From: an uncultured Clostridia bacterium
Lineage (GTDB): Bacteria > Bacillota > Clostridia > Christensenellales > Borkfalkiaceae
Direction of reading: 5' to 3'
Assembly (NCBI GenBank): GCA_934249265.1
Contig: CAKQKQ010000111.1
Location: forward strand, 1-5,068
Length of the DNA: 5,068 nt
This document shows positions 1-5,068 of this stretch, piece by piece. The notes beneath the pieces are model-generated. The model did no database searches and was not told where the DNA came from. It saw only the letters and a list, made by a program, of their open reading frames with translations. How positions within the stretch are numbered: position 1 is the first letter of the stretch; every line of letters begins with the position of its first letter. A program made the position numbers and the translations under genes.

Positions 1-234
1 GCCCTGAATCGGGGAAGGCATCATATGTTGTGCATATAAATACTCCCTTGCCGCGCAAGCAATCACATCGGAAATTACTTTTTTATGAATTTTCGGATCT
101 TTAACAATGCCGCCTTTGCCTAAAAAGCGAGGCCCGCATTCAAATTGCGGTTTAATCAGACAAATAAGCTGTGCCTTTGGCTGCAATACCGAACAAATCG
201 GTTTATATAAAAACGAAAGACATATAAATTGCTT
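1..234 (-). pseudogene. tlyA: TlyA-type rRNA (cytidine-2'-O)-methyltransferase, C-terminal remnant (N-terminus missing; runs off left edge)
   Basis: Reading the minus strand from 234 to 1 gives 78 uninterrupted codons that resemble the C-terminal half of TlyA, the S4-domain 2'-O-methyltransferase of 16S/23S rRNA. Recognisable pieces are LIKPQFECG, then GKGGIVKDPKIHKKV, then MMPSPIQG at the edge, matching the family pattern of LxKPQFE, a G(K)GGVVxDP stretch and a (S)PIxGPxGN tail. A TAA stop at 237-235 lies just upstream in frame, and no ATG or plausible start with a ribosome binding site precedes the conserved part. The N-terminal S4 RNA-binding domain and SAM-binding GxxxGG region, normally about 150 residues, are absent. 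The other two frames further upstream do not carry them either, so this is a deletion or a junction rather than a simple frameshift. Family resemblance begins at about residues 5-8 of the frame (near position 220). Isoleucine is almost always ATT here (8 of 9), unlike the ATA-rich neighbours, but the sample is small. The downstream end lies outside the window. Confidence 0.8.
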
Positions 235-269
235 TTAAATTTCTTACATAATAATATAACATAAATTTG

Positions 270-281
270 TTGATAAATCAA
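270..281. promoter_or_regulatory. Palindrome overlapping the -35 box, possible operator
   Basis: TTGAT-AA-ATCAA is a perfect 5-bp inverted repeat with a 2-bp centre and fully covers the -35 hexamer of the SDR promoter. A protein bound here would block RNA polymerase. The XRE protein encoded in the same likely operon is the obvious candidate ligand. The site is short and the region AT-rich, so chance is a real alternative. Confidence 0.3.
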
Positions 282-298
282 GGCAACTATGCTAAAAT
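270..298 (+). promoter_or_regulatory. Sigma-A-type promoter for the SDR-XRE pair, probably giving a leaderless mRNA
   Basis: A -35 box TTGATA (270-275) and a -10 box TAAAAT (293-298) are separated by exactly 17 bp. TG at 290-291 adds an extended -10 motif (TGC before TAAAAT). The usual start point, about 7 nt after the -10 box, would fall at 304-306, on or beside the A of the SDR ATG at 305. No Shine-Dalgarno sequence fits between promoter and ATG. Box positions are read directly; the start site is inferred. Confidence 0.75.
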
Positions 299-304
299 AT
301 TTTT

Positions 305-1126
305 ATGAGAAAAAAATGGTTTAATGAAAAAACGGTGATATTGACGGGTGCGTCGTCGGGACTTGGCAAACTTATCGCGATGAGACTTATTAAAGAGAAC
401 AACTGCAAGGTTGTCGGCATAGGCAGAAACGTGCAGAAATTGGAGGGCGTAAAAGCCGAACTCGGCGAAAATTTCACGCCGTATCAAATGGACGTATCTA
501 TAAAGGAAAATTGGAAAAACCTCGCCGATTATTTGACCGAAAACGGTATTCAGCCCGATATAATGATAAACAACGCGGGCATTATGCCCAAATTTAAGCG
601 TGCAGACAAACTTTCGAGCGACGACGTTGCCGCCGTAATGGATACTAATTTTATGTCGGCGGTGTACAGCGTGGAATATATTTTGCCCATGGTAAAGCGC
701 AGCGAAACGCCCGCCATTATAAACGTAAGCAGCGCGGCTGCCCTTTTGACGGTGTGCGGCATGGGGTCGTATTGCGCGTCTAAATCGGCGTTGAAGTCGT
801 ACACCGAGGCTTTGTGGGTAGAAAACCGCAAAAAAATGTACGTGGGACTCATTATGCCTGGTTTTATAAGAACGGATATAATGCGCTCGCAAAACTTAAA
901 CGACAAAGAAAGAAAAATCGTCAACTTTTTCTCGATGGACATAAACAAAGCGGTCAACAAAATTATGAAGACAATTTCAAGAAAAAAGCCGCGCAAAATT
1001 ATGGGATTTGACGCAAGAAGTATGAATTTCTTTTACAAACGTTTCCCGAAAGCAACTATGAAAATGCTTATGTCGCTGTTTAAAAAAGTGAAATTTACCC
1101 TTTTTGAAGACGTATTCGCCGAATAA
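305..1126 (+). CDS. Short-chain dehydrogenase/reductase (SDR family), NAD(P)-dependent
   Basis: A 273-residue cytosolic oxidoreductase of the classical SDR type; its substrate cannot be told from sequence. The nucleotide-binding motif TGASSGLG is at residues 14-21, the acidic adenine-pocket residue D63 is in QMDV, and NNAG is at 89-92. The complete catalytic set is present: N115, S143 (in NVSS), Y156 and K160 (YCASK), with the normal 13-residue Ser-Tyr spacing. A PG motif sits at 185-186 after the active site. Arg41 after the second strand (GIGRN) hints at NADP(H) rather than NAD(H). The last 60 or so residues are rich in Lys/Arg, Phe and Met and may form an amphipathic helix, so membrane contact is possible but unproven. 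The ATG at 305 is chosen because it leaves the normal short leader before the Rossmann fold. It has no ribosome binding site and sits at the predicted transcription start. The XRE gene follows 34 bp downstream on the same strand. Confidence 0.9.
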   Translation: MRKKWFNEKTVILTGASSGLGKLIAMRLIKENNCKVVGIGRNVQKLEGVKAELGENFTPYQMDVSIKENWKNLADYLTENGIQPDIMINNAGIMPKFKRADKLSSDDVAAVMDTNFMSAVYSVEYILPMVKRSETPAIINVSSAAALLTVCGMGSYCASKSALKSYTEALWVENRKKMYVGLIMPGFIRTDIMRSQNLNDKERKIVNFFSMDINKAVNKIMKTISRKKPRKIMGFDARSMNFFYKRFPKATMKMLMSLFKKVKFTLFEDVFAE

Positions 1127-1151
1127 AAATAAAATTTTGATTTACCTTTAT

Positions 1152-1155
1152 GGAG
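1152..1155 (+). promoter_or_regulatory. Ribosome binding site fixing the XRE start
   Basis: GGAG lies 5 nt before the ATG at 1161. This favours 1161 over the in-frame ATG at 1104, which lies inside the SDR gene and would add 19 residues (MKTYSPNKNK...) unlike an XRE N-terminus. Confidence 0.7.
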
Positions 1156-1160
1156 TCGTT

Positions 1161-1460
1161 ATGGAAATTAAAGAAATACTGACAAGAATAGGCTACGTGA
1201 GAAACACCGTAAATCTTTCCGCAAGAGAAGTCAGCCAAAGAATGGGCATGAGTCCGCAATACGTCGCTCAACTCGAAAGCGGAAGAATAGTTTTGACCGT
1301 GGAAAAATTGTTGCAGATTTTAGAAATTTGCGACTTCCCCGTCGAAAGATTTTTTAGTTCCGATATCGCCGACTATGAAACAAACAACGAATTGAAATCT
1401 TTAATCGAGTCTTTACCGACGGACAAAAAGAAAAATATTATAGAATTTATTAAAAAGTAA
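1161..1460 (+). CDS. Small XRE/Cro-CI family helix-turn-helix transcriptional regulator
   Basis: A 99-residue DNA-binding protein. Residues about 8-65 form a typical HTH_XRE domain: LSAREVSQRMGMS holds the first helix of the HTH and the turn, SPQYVAQLESGR (31-42) is the recognition helix with the diagnostic S-x-x-x-V-x-x-x-E-S-G pattern, and LLQILEICDFPVERFF (50-65) is the usual closing helix. The short tail (about 70-99) is charged and ends in a helix with lysines (DKKKNIIEFIKK); there is no added peptidase, cupin or sensor domain. It lies 34 bp after the SDR gene on the same strand with no convincing promoter of its own, so it is probably co-transcribed. It may regulate the shared promoter, where a palindrome covers the -35 box, though this is inference. 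No toxin-like partner is next to it. A strong terminator follows directly. Confidence 0.85.
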   Translation: MEIKEILTRIGYVRNTVNLSAREVSQRMGMSPQYVAQLESGRIVLTVEKLLQILEICDFPVERFFSSDIADYETNNELKSLIESLPTDKKKNIIEFIKK

Positions 1461-1462
1461 GC

Positions 1463-1501
1463 AAAAAACAGCGTTTGGTTGAATTTCCGAACGCTGTTTT
1501 T
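1463..1501. terminator. Rho-independent terminator, probably bidirectional, between convergent genes
   Basis: The left arm 1467-1478 (AACAGCGTTTGG) pairs with the right arm 1487-1498 (CCGAACGCTGTT) as a 12-bp stem with one T-G wobble and an 8-nt loop. It can extend 3 A-T pairs to 1464 and 1501. A run of T follows on the plus strand (1497-1501, then ATTTTG) and a run of A precedes it (1463-1468), so it can terminate both the SDR-XRE transcript and the converging ROK transcript, whose stop codon is 27 bp away. Confidence 0.9.
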
Positions 1502-1527
1502 ATTTTGTCTTAAATTTAATTTATCGT

Positions 1528-2475
1528 TTACTCTTTACACATTGCAGCCGCGCCGATAAAACCCGCGTCATTGCCGAGCGTCGCTATAGTTATCGGAACG
1601 TGAGGACCGAGGTCGCCCGCAAAAATGTGTTTGTCGAGATATTCTTGCAAGGGTTTTACGAGTTTTTCACCTTGTCCGCAAACGCCGCCGCCGAGCATTA
1701 TTACTTCGGGACGGAAAATATTTGCCACGTTGACAAGCCCCACGCCGAGCATCGTGATGTAATTATCGACCACTTTTTTTGCCGATTTATCGCAGTCGTA
1801 ATAATCGAACGCGGTTTTGCCGTCCACTTTATCCAAACCGCCTATATTCCACATTGCGGAATTTTTGTTTGACTGCATTTCCCTTTTAGTGTCTCTTATA
1901 AGCGCGGTTGCCGAAGAATACGCCTCGAAACAACCTTTGTTGCCGCAAGTGCATTGTTCGCCGTCGTATGCGATTATCATATGACCGATTTCCGCGCCCG
2001 CCGAACGGTAACCCGAAAATATCTTTTTGTCGATAATCACTCCGCCACCTACGCCCGTGCCTAAAGTGATAAACACGCTGTCGTTATATTTTGCACCCGC
2101 GCCAAAATACGCTTCGCCGAGAGCCGCAACGTTGGCGTCGTTTGAAATGATTATTTCCAAAGGCAAAAGTTTTTCTAATTCTTGCTTTAAAGGAAAGTTT
2201 TTCCAACCGAAATTGCCCGCCATTACCACAACGCCCGCTTTGTCGTCGATCATTCCGGGGACGGCAATGCCGACTTTTTTATAAGAACAAACTTCTCTGC
2301 CGTCTTTTTCGGCGAGCGTTTTTATTAAATTGGCAATGTTAGTTACCACCGCCGAAGAGCCTTTACTTACTTCGGTGGGCGTTTTCGTATTGTAAACCAC
2401 CTTGCCGTTTAAATCGATTATTCCGCCCTTTATAAAAGTGCCGCCAAGGTCGATGCCTATATAATGTTTTTCCAT
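1528..2475 (-). CDS. ROK-family sugar kinase, probably glucokinase
   Basis: A 315-residue cytosolic kinase expected to phosphorylate glucose (or a related hexose or amino sugar) with ATP and feed glycolysis. Residues 6-20 (GIDLGGTFIKGGIID) form the N-terminal phosphate-binding loop, D113 in SNDANVAALGEA is the expected catalytic base, and TLGTGVGGGVI (138-148) is the second phosphate/hinge motif. The ROK signature is complete: E162-x-G164-H165, then the zinc site C175-x-C177-x4-C182 followed by E184. LGGGV near 261-265 and TLGNDAGFIGAA near 299-310 complete the ATP site. Length is normal for a bacterial ROK glucokinase, and there is no N-terminal winged helix, so it is a kinase rather than a NagC/XylR-type repressor. 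The start at 2475 is supported by GGGAGG (2485-2480) 4 nt upstream. It is the last minus-strand gene before the shared terminator and follows the exporter permease by 71 nt. Glucose specificity is inferred from family; fructose, allose or N-acetylmannosamine kinases look similar. Confidence 0.9.
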   Translation of the reverse strand: MEKHYIGIDLGGTFIKGGIIDLNGKVVYNTKTPTEVSKGSSAVVTNIANLIKTLAEKDGREVCSYKKVGIAVPGMIDDKAGVVVMAGNFGWKNFPLKQELEKLLPLEIIISNDANVAALGEAYFGAGAKYNDSVFITLGTGVGGGVIIDKKIFSGYRSAGAEIGHMIIAYDGEQCTCGNKGCFEAYSSATALIRDTKREMQSNKNSAMWNIGGLDKVDGKTAFDYYDCDKSAKKVVDNYITMLGVGLVNVANIFRPEVIMLGGGVCGQGEKLVKPLQEYLDKHIFAGDLGPHVPITIATLGNDAGFIGAAAMCKE

Positions 2476-2505
2476 AAAACCTCCCGCGTAAAAACGCCGA
2501 TTTTT

Positions 2506-2536
2506 ATTGTATTTAAGTGCTGATTTTTTGTGTTTA
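2506..2536 (-). promoter_or_regulatory. Weak candidate promoter for the ROK kinase
   Basis: On the minus strand, TACAAT (2511-2506) resembles a -10 box, and TAAACA (2536-2531) is a 4-of-6 match to a -35 box at a rather long 19-bp spacing. The 71-nt gap after the permease shows no U-tailed terminator on this strand, so read-through from the upstream operon is equally possible. Confidence 0.25.
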
Positions 2537-2546
2537 ATCTATGTTT

Positions 2547-3476
2547 TTATGCGTTTTTTGCTTTCTTTTTGGCAAAGCGATTAATGAGTACGTAAGCGAT
2601 TATAAGCGCGATATCCGTCAATAAAAGCACCAAAAACGACACGAGCGGAGAGACAGTATGACCGAAGAAATTTACTTTGCAGTCAACCGATTGCTCTATT
2701 CCCGAAACTATCTCGGCGGGTATGCCGTCAGCCTCGAGCGCGGACATCGCTCCCCTTAACGAGCGGTATTTAATGGTTGCCGTAGCGTACGTGCTGGGCA
2801 AAAGCGAAAGCACGTTTTGCAAGCCTTTGCCGAACTGCGAAATGGGCATATACGCGCCGCAAATAAAGCCGTAACAAGAACTTATCAAACTGCCAACAGC
2901 CGAAACTTGACCTTGAGTAGAAAGGAAAAAGTTGACTATCGACGAAAGCGCAGTGCCGAAAAACACCAATAACAAAATATCGACGATTATCATAATTACG
3001 TCTACTGCGCTTAAACACCAGCCGACTATTGCGATATACACAAAACCCGCAATCATCGCGACGAATGCGATTATAAGCGCGTTTAAAAACGTGCCTACGT
3101 AATAACCTACCGCCAAAGTCGTCTTTTTTACGGGCGAAACCGCAAAATCTTTTGCCGGTCCGTTGATTTTGTCTTGAACCATAAGCATGTTAGAGCAAAA
3201 CGAAACCGTTATGCACGACACCGCAAGCAGCGATGCGAACAACTGCCCGCCCACGACGCCGTTTATGTTTTTTTGCGAAACGGTAAAGTCCGGCATATTG
3301 TATAATCTTTTCGCCGCCTCTATCGAGGATAAAAACGAATCTTTATATACGTTTGACAAGAAAGTACAATACAACAGTAGTAAAATAAGCGGCGTGATCA
3401 GCGAAGTGAAAAACAAGCCCTTATCTTTAAAAAACATTTTTACGTTTCTTTTTATAAAGGAAATCAAAGTCTTCAT
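2547..3476 (-). CDS. ABC-2 type exporter permease (DrrB-like)
   Basis: A 309-residue integral membrane protein, the membrane partner of the ATPase just upstream. Six hydrophobic segments can be read at about 22-44, 74-99, 121-151, 157-184, 190-213 and 275-298. A large, mostly polar loop lies between segments 1 and 2 (about 45-73), and another lies before the last segment (about 214-272); this is the usual ABC-2 plan. The stretch GFICGAYMPISQF (203-215) matches the family's conserved G-x(3-5)-P-x-S region in the fifth segment. The basic N-terminus (KRNVKMFFKDK) and basic C-terminus (NRFAKKKAK) suggest both ends are cytoplasmic. The start codon overlaps the ATPase stop by one base (TAATG), and a near-ideal GGAGGTGA lies 7 nt upstream, so translation is coupled or strongly re-initiated. 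The substrate is unknown: the family exports drugs, antibiotics, lipids or polysaccharides, and nothing here decides between them. Confidence 0.88.
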   Translation of the reverse strand: MKTLISFIKRNVKMFFKDKGLFFTSLITPLILLLLYCTFLSNVYKDSFLSSIEAAKRLYNMPDFTVSQKNINGVVGGQLFASLLAVSCITVSFCSNMLMVQDKINGPAKDFAVSPVKKTTLAVGYYVGTFLNALIIAFVAMIAGFVYIAIVGWCLSAVDVIMIIVDILLLVFFGTALSSIVNFFLSTQGQVSAVGSLISSCYGFICGAYMPISQFGKGLQNVLSLLPSTYATATIKYRSLRGAMSALEADGIPAEIVSGIEQSVDCKVNFFGHTVSPLVSFLVLLLTDIALIIAYVLINRFAKKKAKNA

Positions 3477-4384
3477 TATTCGGTCACCTCCGTCTTTTCT
3501 CCCGTAACGTTGATAAACACGTCGTCGAGTTTACCTTTAGTTATTTCGTAATCCTTAAAATACTGCGGCGCAGACAAAATCAAGTTTGTCGCTTCCTCGA
3601 TGTTTGCGACGAAAAGCCTATACCCGTTGGGGATTTTTTCGTATTTTTTGCCGAGACTTTTTACTATTTCTTCGTCTATATTATACATAGAAACGTAGTC
3701 GCCCGTGTATTTGTTTTTAAGTTCTATAGGCGTGCCTTCGGCAACGATTTTACCCTTGTTGAGTATGACGATATTGTCGGCGTCGGCTGCCTCTTCCATG
3801 TAATGCGTGGTCAAAAATACCGTAAGGTCTTCTTCTTTACGCAATTTATCGACAACCGACCAAACTTGTTGTCTCGTCTGCGGGTCAAGTCCCGTTGTAG
3901 GCTCGTCTAAAATGAGTATTTCAGGGTTGGATATAAGTGCCCTTGCGATATCCGCCCTACGCCTTTGACCGCCCGAAAGTTTGCCAACCGCCCTACCTTT
4001 AAGTTCGTCAAGGTCGAGCAAATTCCTTATTTTGTCGTATCTTTTTTTGTATTCTTCGCCGAAAATGCCGTACATTGCCGCGCGATATCTTATGTTTTCT
4101 TCAACCGTTAAAGCCTTATCGAGCACGCTGTTTTGAAACACTACGCCGATTTTGCTTTTAAGTTCGTCCATGTGTAAATCGATGTCCTTTCCGTCGATAT
4201 ACACTTTGCCGTCGTTTTTAGACAAAACGCCGCAAATAATCGAGATCGTGGTGCTTTTTCCCGCGCCGTTTACGCCGAGAAAAGCGAAAAAATCTCCCCT
4301 TTTTACTTCAAAACTTATATCGTCCACGGCTTTTACTTCGCCGTAAGACTTTTTAAGTCCTTCGATTTTAATAATACTTTCCAT
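3476..4384 (-). CDS. ABC transporter ATP-binding protein (DrrA/ABC-2 exporter class)
   Basis: A 302-residue cytoplasmic ATPase that powers the permease encoded next. All nucleotide-binding parts are intact: A-loop Y14, Walker A GVNGAGKST (37-45), Q-loop Q84 (VVFQNS), signature LSGGQ (136-140) followed by RRRADIARAL, Walker B ILILDE (156-161), D-loop GLD (165-167) and switch histidine H194 (TTHYMEEA). TTHYMEEA and LDEPTTGLDPQTR are typical of the daunorubicin-exporter DrrA/CcmA subfamily. After the core there is a roughly 90-residue C-terminal extension (about 215-302) ending in KLDDVFINVTG, a DDVF tail common in this subfamily. The start at 4384 is supported by AAGGAG (4394-4389), which begins immediately after the upstream gene's TAA, with only 10 nt between genes. 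It overlaps the permease by one base, so the three genes should be one transcript. Confidence 0.93.
   Translation of the reverse strand: MESIIKIEGLKKSYGEVKAVDDISFEVKRGDFFAFLGVNGAGKSTTISIICGVLSKNDGKVYIDGKDIDLHMDELKSKIGVVFQNSVLDKALTVEENIRYRAAMYGIFGEEYKKRYDKIRNLLDLDELKGRAVGKLSGGQRRRADIARALISNPEILILDEPTTGLDPQTRQQVWSVVDKLRKEEDLTVFLTTHYMEEAADADNIVILNKGKIVAEGTPIELKNKYTGDYVSMYNIDEEIVKSLGKKYEKIPNGYRLFVANIEEATNLILSAPQYFKDYEITKGKLDDVFINVTGEKTEVTE
3484..3491 (-). promoter_or_regulatory. Strong ribosome binding site for the permease inside the ATPase coding end
   Basis: GGAGGTGA (3491-3484 on the minus strand) is an 8-base match to the anti-Shine-Dalgarno end of 16S rRNA, 7 nt from the permease ATG. It lies within the last codons of the ATPase gene, where it encodes part of its EVTE tail. 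Confidence 0.8.
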
Positions 4385-4394
4385 AACTCTCCTT

Positions 4395-5068
4395 TTATTT
4401 TATTTTAAGCGATTTTAAATAATTTTTTTGTTCGTCTGTAATTCTGAAACTTTCAACCGATTTTTGTATCGCCTTGTTGTGTATCCACGGCGAAAACTTT
4501 TTGTCTTGAATATAAGGCAAAACCTCGGCGTAATTTTTTGCAAGCGCAGTCGCGAGATACCAAGCGATCATCATTTTTACGTAATAATCGTCCTCGGTAA
4601 TTTGCAAAAGTTTTTCCACGTCTTCATTTAAAAACTTGTCGCCGAGACAGTACGACATGAGCATACCCACGCCGAACCTAATCGTATAGACCTTATCCGA
4701 CTCTACCCAGCGGTAAAAAGTGCCGCGCAACTCTTCGCCGCATTTTGAAAAACACTTCATGCTCAATTGGTCGCAAGTTGCCCAATTATTTATGTACGGC
4801 AAAAATTTTTCGATTTTATTTATTGCCTCGTCCACGTTTTTTATCCCCGACAAAATAAACGCGTGCAAATTGTTTTCTTCGTGATATTTATGCGGCAAAT
4901 CGTTTAAAAACTCGTCGATATTATCCCGCTTTGCATACTCTTTTGCAATTGCTTTTAGTTGCGGAGTCCTTACCCCTATAAAATATTCTCTTTTTAAAGT
5001 CGGGATAAGTTTTTGGCTGAACTCGGCAAAATTTTCGTCCGCATAACTAAACAGCGTTTGCCTTATTT
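4395..5068 (-). CDS. DNA alkylation repair HEAT-repeat protein (AlkD-like DNA glycosylase), N-terminus cut by window edge
   Basis: At least 223 residues are visible, and the frame stays open to the right edge, so only a few N-terminal residues are probably missing (family members are commonly about 220-240 residues). The visible start reads IRQTLFSYADENF, then KLIPT...GVRTPQLKAIAKEYAK and LPHKYHEENNLHAF, which are hallmarks of the DNA alkylation repair family (COG4912-type). A start at the TTG of 4898 is wrong because it would cut into the conserved FLNDLPHKYHEENNLH block. The rest is helical-repeat protein. By visible residue number, W95 and D99 (NNWATCDQ), R130 (YTIRFGVG) and W169 (MIAWY) resemble the Trp/Asp/Arg/Trp positions lining the substrate cleft of AlkD, which excises positively charged alkylpurines such as 3-methyladenine and 7-methylguanine. 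That mapping was made by eye. The gene ends 10 nt before the exporter ATPase, implying co-transcription. Confidence 0.88.
   Translation of the reverse strand, partial: IRQTLFSYADENFAEFSQKLIPTLKREYFIGVRTPQLKAIAKEYAKRDNIDEFLNDLPHKYHEENNLHAFILSGIKNVDEAINKIEKFLPYINNWATCDQLSMKCFSKCGEELRGTFYRWVESDKVYTIRFGVGMLMSYCLGDKFLNEDVEKLLQITEDDYYVKMMIAWYLATALAKNYAEVLPYIQDKKFSPWIHNKAIQKSVESFRITDEQKNYLKSLKIK

Noticed and set aside
235..304. Missing TlyA N-terminus hidden by a frameshift in this stretch
   Set aside because: The other minus-strand frames here give only AT-rich, stop-broken sequence with no DVSFI-like or GxxxGG motif, and the following DNA is the SDR gene.
287..996. Two sizeable minus-strand open frames opposite the SDR gene (287-892 and 550-996)
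   Set aside because: They lie entirely or almost entirely antisense to a clearly real SDR gene, have no recognisable motifs or ribosome binding sites, and look like by-products of its codon pattern.
1104..1160. Upstream ATG giving the XRE protein 19 extra residues
   Set aside because: It lies inside the SDR coding end and has no Shine-Dalgarno; GGAG 5 nt before 1161 and the normal XRE N-terminus favour the shorter protein.
1161..1460. XRE protein as the antitoxin of a toxin-antitoxin pair
   Set aside because: There is no toxin-sized partner gene beside it; its neighbours are a full SDR enzyme and a terminator.
2476..2546. Terminator between the permease and the ROK kinase
   Set aside because: The best hairpin (GCGT...ACGC around 2485-2497) has only about a 4-bp stem and no following U-run on the minus strand.
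4428..4631. Plus-strand open frame opposite the repair gene, and similar plus-strand frames opposite the transporter and kinase genes
   Set aside because: All are antisense to well-supported genes and show no family motifs.
4395..4898. Short repair protein starting at a TTG codon at 4898
   Set aside because: Conserved family sequence continues in frame upstream without a stop to the window edge, so the gene is longer.

Overview
This window looks like chromosomal DNA of a moderately AT-rich, low-GC Gram-positive bacterium, most likely an uncultured member of the Clostridia (Bacillota). The hints are strong GGAGG-type ribosome binding sites, heavy use of ATA and AAA codons, a U-tailed stem-loop terminator, and the protein families present. 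No taxon can be fixed from the sequence alone.

Layout, left to right. (1) Positions 1-234 (minus) hold the C-terminal part of a TlyA-type rRNA 2'-O-methyltransferase. Its reading frame is stopped upstream before any start codon, so it is an N-terminally deleted remnant running off the left edge. (2) A 70-bp AT-rich gap (235-304) holds a near-consensus sigma-A promoter. Its predicted start point falls on or within a base of the ATG of the next gene, and a small palindrome overlaps the -35 box. (3) A plus-strand pair follows: a complete short-chain dehydrogenase/reductase (305-1126) and, 34 bp on, a 99-residue XRE-type DNA-binding protein (1161-1460). (4) A strong stem-loop (1463-1501) lies between this pair and the convergent minus-strand genes and has the sequence features to end transcription both ways. 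(5) The minus-strand block reads right to left: a DNA alkylation repair HEAT-repeat protein (from beyond 5068 to 4395), an ABC-2 exporter ATPase (4384-3476), its permease (3476-2547) and a ROK-family glucokinase (2475-1528).

The repair protein, ATPase and permease are tightly packed, with a 10-nt gap and then a 1-nt TAATG overlap, so they are almost certainly one transcript. This links removal of alkylated DNA bases with a DrrAB-like efflux pump, which would fit protection against a genotoxic small molecule, but that is inference from adjacency. The ROK kinase is 71 nt further on and could be read through or have its own weak promoter. The SDR and XRE genes probably form a separate two-gene operon, possibly self-regulated.

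I found no tRNA, rRNA, CRISPR array, insertion sequence or obviously new multi-gene system. The oddest points are the beheaded tlyA, the apparently leaderless SDR transcript and the repair/exporter operon.
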